Assembly: GCA_025766275.1 (NCBI GenBank)
Contig: JAFKAC010000277.1
Span: 1-34,112 of the forward strand
Reading direction: 5' to 3'
Origin: Lactarius indigo
Taxonomy: Eukaryota; Basidiomycota; Agaricomycetes; Russulales; Russulaceae
DNA: 34,112 nt
Positions 1-9,819 of the stretch are shown here, piece after piece. The notes beneath the pieces were generated by a model, which worked only from the letters and a program-made list of their open reading frames with translations, ran no database searches and was not told where the DNA came from. A program made the translations under genes and the position numbers. The stretch's first letter is position 1. Every line of letters starts with the position of its first letter.

Positions 1-474
1 GAGTGTGTAAAGGCGAAGGAGTATATAGTCCGAGCTGGTTGGAGTCAGAGTGGGTGGTGGAGAGGACAGGTCGGGTCAGGACAGGTTTGGCGAGTGGCAA
101 GCTCTGGCTCTGGTTTCCGGAAACGGTTCGCAGCCCAGGGCAACAGCTTGCTCGCAAGACTGCCTTTGCCTGCCCCCTTCGGCAATCCTTACGTGGTCTG
201 TCTACCAAACACTGCCCGCCTGTGATGGGCGAGGCAATACCCAACAAACTATTGTTATTATTATAATCGATAGAGATAAATGGGCACGCGATACGAGTGC
301 AGTCCTCACCCCAATGCCGACGTCATCTCTATCGCGCACATCATCGCGGCACTTCCCCTGCCCGCCCGCAACTCCGGCCCACTCCGGCCACTTCTCGGCG
401 TCACTTCCCGTTCGCCTGTCTCTGTTCGACCCCATACACATCCTCGCGTCGCATCACCGTTACAAGTGCCCATA
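1..474. other. Upstream region of the first gene, no gene recognised
   Basis: No reading frame here resembles a known protein. The last 150 bases before the ATG at 475 are rich in C and T, as is common in basidiomycete promoters, and a short AT-rich patch lies near 250-280. The stretch probably holds the promoter and 5' leader of the gene at 475. Whether a neighbouring gene ends at the left edge cannot be judged. Confidence 0.4.
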
Positions 475-1389
475 ATGGCTTCTCGTCTAGGCGCTCGCGC
501 ATTCGCTCCGGCTCTGCGTCGTGTCGTGCACCGGCGGACACAGGGAGTCGCCCGCCGGCAATTTAGTTCCAACACACACGGCGCGTCGGACAGCAGCGAC
601 ACGCCATGGATAGTATGTTCTTCCCTTTTCTTGACTTGTTTGACCTCAGTCTGACGTCGTCGTTGTCAGATTGGGTCTGCGCTCGTCTTCGTTCCAACGG
701 TCAGTCCCCAACATTGGCTACGTGTCACGTCCCCTTGCCTCCCCAACACTTACGCTCTACTCCTTAGATAATATATTTGTTGTCACCTTCTGCCCAATCC
801 AATTCGCATAAGGCGCATAGTGCTACTGGCCATGACGAGCCTCACGCTCACGCAAAGAGCGCCCCCCAAACGGCTCCTCCCCCAGAGCCAACTAAAGTAT
901 GTCATATTTACTTTGTGTACATGTTTCAATGACCTCTCCTATTTCAGAGCGAGGCGACAATCGCGGATGCTGAAGGTACGGAAGTCCCGGTTGAAGAAGT
1001 GAAGGCCTCCCTTGCACAAGCTGTTGTACGTCTGCCCCCACTCTCCTCTCGTCCTCGTGGTCACTGAGGCGTCGCAGACGCAAGACGCTCCAAAAGAAGC
1101 AGCGCAGGCAGAAGCTGATGCTGCCGAATCCCCAAAATCTGACGACGGAGCTCCGGGCCAGACGAGCGAGGCCGAGACCGACCAAGAACACAGCGAAAAG
1201 CCGCATGCCGGCACTCTTCAGGGCGATGAGGACGCGAACCAGCGGCCTCCGGACTTGGGCGAAGCGCCTGAACAAAGCACCCAGGTACGTTTCTTCTCTT
1301 TGGTGCCTGTTGGTTCGCACAGACCGGTGGACTTGATTGTTTAGGCGAGTACGCCAAAGGAGGCGACAGTTGGCGAAGAATCCAAATGA
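475..1389 (+). CDS. Mitochondrially targeted single-pass membrane protein, function unknown
   Basis: The spliced product is about 180 aa. The first 40 residues are rich in Arg and Ala with almost no acidic residues (MASRLGARAFAPALRRVVHR) and contain RRQFSSN, a typical mitochondrial presequence ending. A hydrophobic segment follows (WIIGSALVFVPTIIYLLSP), then a long acidic Ala/Glu/Pro-rich tail that ends EATVGEESK. Four introns fit: about 609-668, 691-767, 898-947 and 1025-1078, and a fifth near 1285-1344 joins the last exon. The layout suggests an inner-membrane anchor with an acidic, probably disordered domain. I do not recognise the family. The compositional signs of a presequence are seen; the location is inferred. 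Confidence 0.7.
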
Positions 1390-2267
1390 ACAGACGCACA
1401 GCGACTGCAGCAAAGGGGTTACGTGGAGAATAGACGTGCTCACCGCTTCTTACATGACCTGACGGAGTACACTTGTTCGCGACCACTTGTTTATACACCC
1501 ATTGCCTTTTGATGATAGTCAGCCAACTCACGGGCGTCCCTTAACACCAAAGAACGTCGCAAAGGGGCCAATCTAAACCTTGTTAGGATTCGGCAAAGGG
1601 CGGTTGATATTGAGCGCGAGATTGAATTTCAACTTACAGAAAACTTGATTTGACCCACTCTCAACGAGTAACAATTGTAATGGAGGTCCTTCACTGCTCT
1701 ACAGGCAAGATGTGTATGACCCGGTCATTTTTCCTTGGAATGATCCGCGAACAACAGTCCGGGATGCTTAGCGTCGGCGCTTAAAAGCTTAAACCCTGGA
1801 AAGAACGCGTGCGAAGGCGCTAGTATAAACCGACCCAAGTCGTTGGAAGGTTGTGAAGCTCGAAAGGAATCAAAGGACCGACACCTCGCAACGCCCTAAT
1901 CTTAATTCCATGACAATTTCTGCACTGAAACAAGCGATGACCGCGTCCTCCGTATAGCCAATTCAAAAATTTCTGGACGAGCTGACTGTGTGTGTCTTGA
2001 CATCGCAGGGAAATCCCTTTTATTTCTCCACAGTACGCTCTGCCACCGACACCCGTCTCTCCCCATCAACGGGTTCCTCTCTCTCTCGATAACTCTGGCC
2101 CAAATTGACACCTCGGACGACCCTTGAAGCTTGGAGCGTGAAGGGTTGTACGCCATTGACCCGCTCCTCTATCAACACCTCCACTCATGGCGTTGCAACC
2201 AATAGGCTCGGACACATCGACCTGCTGCTCGACTTGGTGCAGTCGGTGCCGTCCTCTTTCTACATAT
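1390..2267. other. Intergenic stretch, no gene recognised
   Basis: About 880 bases between two plus-strand genes. Only short unconserved-looking reading frames are present. The last 250 bases, with C/T-rich runs near 2040-2090, probably include the promoter of the DUF6533 gene. Confidence 0.4.
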
Positions 2268-4839
2268 ATGGGACAACTGTCACCTGCGCTGCTGAAGCGG
2301 TTGACGTCCGGCCTGAATACACTTACTGTGTGCGTCCCTATTTCTTTCTCGGAGGCGAAGTACTGACGGAGAGGCTTGTTCGTGCTGGCGGCATCTAGCG
2401 GGCGTTACAGCATCACAGGTGAGTGTGTTCCTCCTTTGTGCCATCAAAGTCGACCAATCAAGATCGTTCTAGCCGCCTGTACGTTTCCCTCTGGGGATTG
2501 GCGTCTCGCCGGTGTTCCTAATGATTGATATGATAGATGTTGTCTGCTTCTATGATTGGATCACATCGTCTGTTGAATCTTGACACCTCATTGAGACCCG
2601 GAATGAGATTGCTTATTTTGACTTCGGCGTTCAGGCTGGACCAGGAGGTCACCTTCGTATGTGTGCTTCCGTCTTCATGTGCAGAGGAGTGGTTTATTGA
2701 TTGTGTTGACTTACAGATACACCCTGCTCCGTGGAATGCTGTGAAAGGCGCATATATATTTTGCCGTTATTACCCACTGGCCATCGCACCGTTCCACTTC
2801 TGGGGTTTTCTCGGTGACCATGAGCAACCCGTTTGCGAGTCATACTATCACGCACTTTATGTCTGTACCATACCTACGGTGCGCTCGCTCGTACTTCCCA
2901 TCTAATCTTTCCTCACGATTTAACTATAGATGTTATCAGCACAATGTAAGCATGACTAGGTCCACGTGCTTCAGGCTGTTATTTACACTTGTACCCGTCA
3001 TGTCAACGCAGTCATTCTCATGTTGCGTGCCTATGCATTCTCTGGGAGGAAAAAAAAGGTTCTCGCAGTTCTTTCAATCACCTTCTTCGGTCTTGTTGGC
3101 GTCATTATTTGGGTGATGAGCAAACAGTTAACCCGTCTGTCCCAAATACCTTGATTACCAAAGTGTATCCCTGACTCTTCGATGGAATCACAGTGTCCCT
3201 CTTGTTCGTTCTGGTCAAACGCACCGGTTGTTTCGCCATTTCCGATCAACCGACTTTTCGTGTATCACCGGCGGCTGGTGCAGTACAGGGGATAAGTACA
3301 ATACGGATGCCCTTTTCCTATCACTTAGCAGTGCGCCCTCTATGACTCTGGTGTGCTCGTATGGTTATGCTGATTTCATTCTGCTCAGATGGTCTCTGTA
3401 CGATGTCATTTGTCATTTGCTGTCACTTTGGCCGAACCAAGCTTGTCCTAGATACTCTCGACCTTCTTCGATTGCCTCAACGTGTTTGTTGTGGTTCAGG
3501 TGAGTGGTGCTTATCCACGTGAATGGTATCCATAATACTATCCCACCCGGCTTGTTGCAAAAAATCACGAAACTTTTTTTATAGCCTCAACAACGCGTCG
3601 CACACACCTCATATTTTATATAGTGATATAAATGCATGTTTACCATCACATACTTTTTTTTTCTTATGAGTTTTTAAGGCCGTTTAGAGTGAATGGTTTT
3701 CACCCCCCTTTGCAAAATTTTGTCACGTATTGTCACGCCAACGGCAGCATTCGGCAGGCAGAGACGCTGGTGGTAATGCCGGCTGAGATTAAACAGGAGC
3801 CCAAAATCCGTCACATATTTGTCACCTCTTGGTGCACCCAGGTGAGTTTTGTTTCTGCAACTCGATCAGCTCAAGATACTGACTCTAAATTCATTGTATA
3901 TAGTGCTGGTAATTTATTCTATCATAAAAGCAAAGGATCTGTATGTGTGAGTATGAGATCGCCCAGATCTGGGGGCATGGACACCCCATTCCAGTTGACA
4001 CCCTCACAAATACGATTTTTCTGTACTCGTAAATTTGAACTGATCCTCCATTTTTTATATGATCTCATATCTATAGAACCTATTTAATATACTGTTTTTT
4101 TTTTGGGAAGAAAGGATCCCCGGAAAGTGCTGATATCATGAGATCTTTTCAATTTTGCAAGTGTGTGACATTTGCAACAAGCCGGGTGGGATAGTAAATC
4201 AGTACAGCACTGCATTCGGGAGCGCGGTACTCTCGGCCCGCTAGGCCAGAGTTTTTTGAAACAAGGTGGGTCGCGACCTGCCCAACACATCATCGACTAT
4301 GTCTGTCATTTTTACTTTTCTCGTCATGTAGGGATACTCGTCTACGCCGTCACGACGACATTGAACACGATGACGATTGGAACTTATTTCAGGTGAAGAA
4401 TTGCCAACGACCTTCCAGACCGCCATCGATTGACTAGGTCTTGTCGTAGCTCACAGATATTGCACGAAGTCAGTGGCATTGGTCCTTGGTTTGCGTACAT
4501 TCTGCCCTCCGCTCTGGTGATTGGTTTTTTTTTTTTTTTTTTTTTTTTTTTCGTCCCCCGGCTGCGTTCGCTATATTGACCACTATTGGCACCTCTTACT
4601 AGTCATGTCGGTTGTACGTGCGATGCTCTCTGCAAAGACCTTGCTAGTTCACACTTTCCTTTTTCTTCCTCAGGGTGTTGATGTTGCGCCGGAAAGCGTC
4701 TCCGACAGAGACAGAACTCCGTATCCAATACTCGCACATGATCGACGAAGCCGTTGAGATGATTGCTATAGAGTATCATCCTGAAGAAACAGAGGGCTTC
4801 ACTTCATCCACCTCGGCGGATGCTCAAGCTCAAGCTTGA
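2268..4839 (+). CDS. DUF6533-type seven-helix membrane protein
   Basis: The product reads through as one membrane protein when about twelve introns are removed. It has the DUF6533 signature near the N-terminus (YDWITSLDQEVTF, then APWNAVKGAYIFCRYYPLAI) followed by FHFWGFLGDHEQPVCESYY, ILMLRAYAFSGRKKK and FGLVGVIIWVMSKQLT. A later half contains FFDCLNVFVVVQ, RERGTLGPLGQSFLKQ, LVYAVTTTLNTMTIG, GIGPWFAYILPSAL and a cytoplasmic-looking tail with RLVLMLRRKASPTETEL. The family is known as multi-pass proteins of Basidiomycota with no assigned function; a sensory or receptor-like role is only speculation. The start at 2268 gives MGQLSPALLKRL and joins at 2329/2399. One exon is only six bases (2473-2478). 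The intron 3500-4207 is 708 nt, far longer than the rest, because it holds an inserted element. No stop or frame break was needed, so the gene looks intact. Confidence 0.85.
3538..3568 (+). repeat. Left terminal inverted repeat of the element
   Basis: The first 24 bases are an exact reverse complement of 4171-4194. The remaining bases match with one indel. Confidence 0.85.
4165..4194 (-). repeat. Right terminal inverted repeat of the element
   Basis: Inverted copy of the left end. It ends GGGTGGGATAG immediately before the TA at 4195-4196. Confidence 0.85.
4525..4551 (+). repeat. Run of 27 T inside a DUF6533 intron
   Basis: An uninterrupted T tract lies downstream of the donor after the LPSAL codons and upstream of the acceptor near 4600. 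It acts as an oversized polypyrimidine stretch. Its length is likely to be unstable and prone to sequencing error. Confidence 0.9.
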
Positions 4840-4930
4840 TGTGCATGGGTCTGTCTCTTTCCAGGGTGCACTATAACAAGCTCACGAGCTGAGAGTAACG
4901 GTTAATTGGTGAAGTGCATGTGAGTGGTGC

Positions 4931-4939
4931 TATAAATAG
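4931..4939 (+). promoter_or_regulatory. TATA-like box
   Basis: The sequence is TATAAATAG. It lies 80 bases before an ATG at 5011 that opens a small spliced reading frame. TATA boxes this close to consensus are uncommon in the window. Confidence 0.4.
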
Positions 4940-5010
4940 AGGCTATCGCACAAGACCATAAGTCCGTTGGCGGGCACCGCATACAGTACTTTGCAAGTCC
5001 CGGCTTCCCA

Positions 5011-5182
5011 ATGAGTGCGAAATTTTCAGGTGGAGGGTCTTAAAGGTGTGAGAGACATGTTTTTAACTAGAAATTATACTGACATGACAGAAGGCTACGG
5101 GAATGCGTCAGGAAACAACAAATTGTCTCGTGGACGTACCATAAACATCAACCATTTGGTTTACTGGATGAAAACTAAGTAA
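5011..5182 (+). CDS. Candidate 36-aa spliced small protein
   Basis: An ATG 80 bases after a TATA-like box opens MSAKF. A 61-nt GT-AG intron (5030-5090), with a possible branch point near TTAACTAG, joins in frame to a second exon ending TAA at 5180-5182. The product contains EGYGNASGNNKLSRG and has no signal peptide or clear membrane segment. I know no matching family. The coherent TATA, start and intron are the only support; this may be chance or a non-coding transcript. Confidence 0.25.
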
Positions 5183-5959
5183 ATACAAACACGTAAACAG
5201 TTTGATATTTGATGCTAGAAACCTTCTCAAAAGTGGCAGGATCCTGAAACCATTTCTTGCAAACAGGAAGCCCGTGATGGATCTTACCTTCGTAGATGAC
5301 TGTGTGTCCCTGCAGATCTATTGTGAGTGGGAAAAGAAAAGGAGTCACTCAATGGAGACGGAGGTCTCCACGATAGCGAGCCGAGAAAGTCTCATGCCAT
5401 CTGCCAGTGGGCGATTACCAGGGGCTTGCGCATGTGAGACTAGTAACTTAATGCAACGTACAGTAACACAACACAACAAAAACGGTTAGACCAGGTTACA
5501 GAAAACTATTGAGCAAATTCCGGTGGTGATTACAGAAGTGCGACGTTCGGTCAAAGACCTCCGCCGTCAAACCATTAGCGCAGAGTGAGAGTGCCGATAC
5601 ATCGGACAGGGCAGGTGTGTCAGCGCGCAGTCTATTTGCCATAGTCAGTCGAATGGCTTGCAAATCACATCAGGGCTGAAACTTGAGAAATCTATATGCC
5701 CATTGACAGCTCTTAGCTCAGTGCATGAGCGCATGAGCTCCTCTTTATGGGAGCCATCGATCCCCCACTGCAGCTAGAAATAGACACGGCCCACTGAATT
5801 CAGGTACCGCCTCGACCCGGACATCGGACAGGGCTCTTGCTGGGCACCAACTTGGTCGTTGCGACCAATTGAAGATTACGCAGAGCGTCTGCGTGTGACT
5901 CGCCGAAACACTCCCAGAAAGGAAAGTGCTAAGAAGTCACGTTATCGTCTACCTTGACC

Positions 5960-6622
5960 ATGACTGAGAGCGTGAATCCAAAGAGGCAACCCTCTGAAGA
6001 CCCCGGAACGATCAGTTCGGCCCCGCGCCGCCCAATCTTCCAGACAGAGACGACAGGTAACTACTGGTCCGATGTGCGCGAGGCATTCAAGGTGCGTCGT
6101 CGTTCTCTCAACCGACTCCCTCGCACCCATCTCTTTTACTTACGCTCATTGACTGGCACAATGGTACACTAGTAGAGACTGTCGCCGCGAGAGGACTTAC
6201 AACGCATCGGCGAAATACCATGTGCGCGGAACAGCCTCCTGAGCGGAATTGCGAGTGGAGTTGGCGTCGGTGTCATACGTGGGCTTAGCGTCCGTACGTT
6301 GTTCTCCTTCCCCATTTTTTCCTCCACGCCCGCCCGGGGTGAATTCCGGACAGACGTACTGACACGAAGAGGCGCGCGGAATATAGACCCGTTCGCGGCG
6401 AGCAATTGGGCCATGGGGACATTTATGCTAGTTTCGCTGGGGACATGGTAAGTTCCGTGTCCACCGCCTTCCGGGTACAGGCACGCAGGAACCGGCTAAT
6501 CGTAACGCAGGACCATATGCCAGCGAAATATCCAAGAGGAACGGCGCCGCGTGCAGACCATCGTCGAGCAGCTTCCCACACGGGTGATTGCGAAGTCGTC
6601 CGAGGATACCGAGACACCATGA
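5960..6622 (+). CDS. COX20: COX20, cytochrome c oxidase assembly factor
   Basis: Four exons (5960-6091, 6176-6293, 6372-6447, 6511-6622) give a 145-aa protein. The core CARNSLLSGIASGVGVGVIR and the second helix FAASNWAMGTFMLVSLGTW are the two membrane segments of the COX20/FAM36A family, joined by a short loop. The tail CQRNIQEERRRVQTIVEQ is the charged matrix- or intermembrane-side helix usual for fungal members. COX20 is an inner mitochondrial membrane chaperone that binds newly made Cox2 during maturation. The length matches the family. It converges with the rhodanese gene, the stop codons being 151 bases apart. The internal splice at 6294 uses the strong GTACGT donor and is needed to keep frame. 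Confidence 0.9.
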
Positions 6623-6773
6623 TGGGGGAATGCAACCTACAAATGGTATATTCACTACTTGAAAACATGCGTCGTACATCTATAGCAACGCTTTACTCGT
6701 GCCAAAGGACCAATTCTGGTCCGAACTTGGCAAATTGACTGATATAGTCATGATAGCGCAACCGGACGACTCT

Positions 6774-7446
6774 TCATCGTGACCAATCGACCCCCCAGAT
6801 ATCCTTGTTCCAATTCTCAACCAACTGTGGGTCACCCTACAAGGACCATGCCTTCGGTGAGTCGGGAAGACGAGTGTGGAGTATTCTAAGTGTTACCTTG
6901 AATTTTTCCTGGAATTCAGTAAACCCTCCACGAAGGATGAAAACCTCATGCGGAGTATCATTGTCGTCCCGCAGCTGGTTGCGCCGGTCATTGTATTGCT
7001 GAAGACAGCGGTCAGAATGAGATAGAGATCCGAATCTGGGATTGTCCCCGCACCCGTGCCGCCTTAGGGCCGCTAAACAGGGCTTACAATGTCAGATTGA
7101 TGAAAAGGAATTCAACGATAGAGAACATGTGTGTATTGGGACTCACCGTTGCTGCGAGAGAGCACAATGGAAGATGACCTGTGGTATATCCTTGGTATCC
7201 TTGACTAGATCATCTAGCTTGTCTAAGAAGGTTGTAGAGGGGAAGTTGTGACAGTTTGTGATGTGTCCTCCGATGTAGTCGCCATCGCGGACGTCTATGA
7301 CAATGTAGTCCTTACGAGGGACCTTGTTGCTTTTTATGATCGCGGAAAGTTCCTACCAGGATGAATGAACATCAATATGAGAGGCGAGGAGGGGGCTCAG
7401 CTTGACGTACGTTGGCAGAGATGTACTTGACAGCCGTGGCGGCCAT
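6774..7446 (-). CDS. Rhodanese-fold Cdc25/Acr2-like phosphatase
   Basis: Five exons encode a 141-aa single-domain protein. It opens MAATAVKYISANELSAII, contains YIVIDVRDGDYIGGHI (the CH2A-type region of rhodanese folds), and has the active-site loop HCALSQQRGPKAAR, a Cys-X5-Arg signature (C-ALSQQ-R). The C-terminal part has VFILRGGFTEFQEKF. These are features of the small fungal Cdc25-like enzymes (yeast Ych1, S. pombe Ibp1) and arsenate reductase Acr2. The sequence cannot tell a protein phosphatase from an arsenate reductase. It is divergent from the porin gene with 118 bases between the start codons. Confidence 0.88.
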
Positions 7447-7564
7447 GCTTCAAGTACGGCAGCCGATGATTTCCCACGGTTGAACGGCCAAAAGACCGAC
7501 GCGGGTCAAACATTGCTCGGTCCGCCTGCCAACGCATAATCTTCGTTCTCTTTCATCACAACAA
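7447..7564. promoter_or_regulatory. Divergent promoter between rhodanese and porin genes
   Basis: Only 118 bases separate the two start codons, so both core promoters and 5' leaders must share this space. No TATA box is visible. The porin side has a C/T-rich run just before the ATG. Confidence 0.6.
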
Positions 7565-8713
7565 ATGTCTCTCCCCCAGCCCGTTCCCCCATCTTGGAAG
7601 GTTTGTTTGTTTTCTTTCGTTTCCTTTTTTTGAATAAAAATATTAATTTCTATTTCTACCCCATCATGCATTATACAGGACCTTGGAAAGTCCTCCAATG
7701 ATCTCCTCGGCAAGGACTACCACTTCCACGGCACTTCCCTCGAGGTCAAGACCGCCACCCCCTCCAACGTCACTTTCAAGGTCGATGGGAGCCGCGACTC
7801 GAAAAATTCCTTTGTCGCTGGCAACTTAGAGGGCAAGTACACCGACAAGGCCCACGGCCTCACCTTCACCCAGGCCTGGTCCACCTCCAACGCGCTCCGC
7901 ACCCAAATCGAGCTCGAGAACCTTCTCGCCAAGGGTCTCAAGCTCGACACCACCACCATCCTCAATCCCGAGAAGAGCGCAAAGTCGGTGCTTCTCAACG
8001 CCGCTTACAAGCAACCTGGCCTTCATTCCCGCGCCGTCCTAGACGTCTTCAAGGTTCGTACGGAGCCCCTTTTTCTCCCCACGGGCTCACCACTAATTCC
8101 TCCATTTACTCTTACACAGGGCCCCACTTTTACCGCCGATACAGTGTTGGGACGTGATGGCTTCCTCGTCGGTGCGGAGGCTTCCTACAACGTCACCGAG
8201 GGACGTGTCACCAAGTACTCTGCCGCCGTCGGCTTCTCCGCGCCCGAGTACGCTGTCACTCTCCACGGTCTCTCCAACTTCAGCACCTTCGCCGCGAGCT
8301 ACTACCACCGTGTGAGCCCGGACGTCGAGGCTGGTGCCAAGGCCGTATACGACGCCAAGGCAACTTCTCCCGGCGTCGCTCTCGAGGTCGGCACCAAGGC
8401 GTAAGTTTTTTTATATCTCCTCGGGCAGTTTCGTTTTAATTTCCGACATGAATCAATTTCCTAGTTACCTCGATTCGGCTGCTTTCGTCAAGGCTAAAAT
8501 TAATAACTCTGGTGTCCTCGCCCTTGGTAGGCATTCCTCGTTCCTCCCCGATGCAAGTTATTCACGGTGCCACGATTCCTAGGTTACACCCAGGCACTCC
8601 GTCCCGGCGTCAAGGCCTCTTTCGGTCTTGCCCTTGATACACAACGGCTTAACGAGGTGGGTCATGCAGGACCTGCGCACAAGGTCGGCGCACAATTTGT
8701 CTTCGAGGCCTAA
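7565..8713 (+). CDS. POR1: Mitochondrial outer-membrane porin (VDAC)
   Basis: Five exons (7565-7600, 7679-8053, 8120-8400, 8465-8526, 8583-8713) give 294 aa, the normal VDAC length. The N-terminus PVPPSWKDLGKSSNDLL is the amphipathic helix that sits in the pore. Next come the first strands (FHGTSLEVKTATPSNVTFKV), alternating beta-barrel strands throughout, and the family GLK motif in LLAKGLKLDTTT. The C-terminus HKVGAQFVFEA is the last strand carrying the beta-signal for insertion by the SAM complex. VDAC passes ATP, ADP and small metabolites across the outer membrane. The codon choice is strongly biased to C-ending codons, as expected of a highly expressed gene. Confidence 0.97.
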
Positions 8714-9021
8714 GCACTCGCGTTGGGTATGAGGTTGTTAAATTGTTCATACCTTATTCTTCGGTGAATAAATGCAACGTATTACATCCTCCTTAATTTG
8801 CGAGTGCCGTATTGTGCTATCTCCCAATCAATCAGGTTTCAATGCCGTCGGTCATAGAACAAAACAGGTCGTATAAATTGTTTAGTGGTGTGCTAAGGTC
8901 TTTATTTCCAACCGTAGTTCAGCGAAACTTCATTCTCTTCTGCAGGCAATACATTCAGGGTGAGGGGGTGTTGGGACTAGAGTCGTAAAAATACCAAAGG
9001 GAAGTGGACACAATCGATCGA
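8714..9021. terminator. Convergent 3' region of porin and cofilin genes
   Basis: The 308 bases between the two stop codons hold no gene. An AATAAA at 8767-8772, 54 bases after the porin stop, is a likely polyadenylation signal for the porin transcript. Confidence 0.5.
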
Positions 9022-9666
9022 TCATTTTTTCTTTGCCTTTTCCAGGACTAGGGTAGAGTCAGTTACCCGTGTTGTTGACCGAGAGTGAGTGAGGGAGGGG
9101 AACTTACCTGTCTCGCGAGCCACTTCGCTGAATTCGGTGGCCTGGACCTCCACCGCAATGCCAACGAGAGAGCGCCGAAGCGCTTCTCGGGAAGAAGCGG
9201 CCACCATCTTGTCCTTGACCTTCGCATCGTCGGGTGACCTGCGATTGCAAGCAATGGCAAGCCCAAGTACGCACGCATGTAACAGAAGAAAGAAAAAAGG
9301 GTTGTCTTTTTGTAAGGGAATAATGATATTGAAACGAACATGTCAGAACGTACCATGAGACGAAGACGAGCTTATTGCGTTTGCCATCTTCCGTATCAAA
9401 TTCTAGATCATATACGGCCCAGCGACACTCGAGCGCAGGGAGATCTTCGATGAAGTCCTCATAGTCACCCGCTTTCGATGCCTTTTCAACGATGATCTCC
9501 GTTTTCTCTTTGTTAAGTGTGAAGATGATGTACTTGAGTTTCTTTCCAAGTTTCAGCTCTTGGAACGATTCAAGGCACCCTGCATTCACGCCGACTCCGG
9601 ACGACTAGGAAGGAATAAATTGAACCTGCTGGTAGCAATATGAAGCGAGGCGAGTTCTCGCACCAT
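9022..9666 (-). CDS. COF1: Cofilin (ADF-H actin-severing protein)
   Basis: The 136-aa product carries a single ADF homology domain: SSGVGVNAGCLESFQELKLG, then KYIIFTLN, LPALECRWAVYDLEF, KLVFVSWSPDDAKVKDKM and the actin-binding helix region with SSREALRRSLVGIAVEVQ. It ends VLEKAKKK. Ser2/Ser3 after the initiator is the usual regulatory phosphosite region of ADF/cofilins. The first exon contributes only the ATG (9664-9666); its donor GTGCGA follows at once, an intron position common in fungal cofilins. Further introns interrupt at SW/SPDD and near the C-terminus. Cofilin severs and depolymerises ADP-actin filaments. It lies tandem to and 153 bases downstream of the alpha-actinin gene. Confidence 0.95.
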
Positions 9667-9819
9667 CTCTGCTCTGTATTGGGATGAAAGGGCGATGGGG
9701 TGTAAGGAGAGAAAGAACAAACGGTTGTCCTCGGACGAGTATCGCGATAAGTGGGTGGCCCTCGGCAATCGCCATCATTAGGTAATCAATCTACCCTTAT
9801 CGGCCATCTACTCTTAACT

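Larger units (their letters stand above)
3538..4194. mobile_element. Non-autonomous inverted-repeat DNA element (MITE-like)
   Basis: The element is 657 bp. Its ends are inverted repeats: 24 bases at 3538-3561 match perfectly the reverse complement of 4171-4194, and the match continues imperfectly, with one indel, to TCAC at 3565-3568. It begins CTATCCCACCCGG. It is flanked on both sides by TA (3536-3537 and 4195-4196), the target duplication expected of Tc1/mariner-type transposition. The interior is AT-rich and has no transposase-like frame, so it would depend on an enzyme made elsewhere. It repeats the pentamer GTCAC in two close pairs (3722-3736 and 3810-3825), which also appears in the terminal repeat. 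It sits wholly within one intron of the DUF6533 gene, so coding is not interrupted. Family assignment is an inference from TA and end structure only. Confidence 0.8.
4840..5959. other. Gene-poor interval of 1.1 kb
   Basis: No recognisable conserved protein lies here. It holds a good TATA-like box at 4931-4939, a possible tiny spliced gene (5011-5182), a 14-base direct repeat ACATCGGACAGGGC at 5599-5612 and 5821-5834, and a CCAAT box at 5865-5869 about 90 bases before the COX20 start. The last may serve the CCAAT-binding HAP complex that often controls respiratory genes; that is inference. Confidence 0.4.

Noticed and set aside
1503..1530. C-box-like TTGATGAT followed by AGTCAG, considered as a snoRNA
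   Set aside because: No proper D box, terminal stem or spacing was found.
5707..5776. tRNA-like segment with a D-arm-like TAGCTCAGTGCATGAGC and a B-box-like CATCGATCCC
   Set aside because: The anticodon stem gives an eight-base loop, the T stem does not pair and the acceptor ends do not match. At best it is chance similarity.
5599..5834. 14-base direct repeat ACATCGGACAGGGC, 222 bases apart
   Set aside because: The match does not extend at either side and there is no terminal inverted repeat or target duplication, so an element cannot be claimed.
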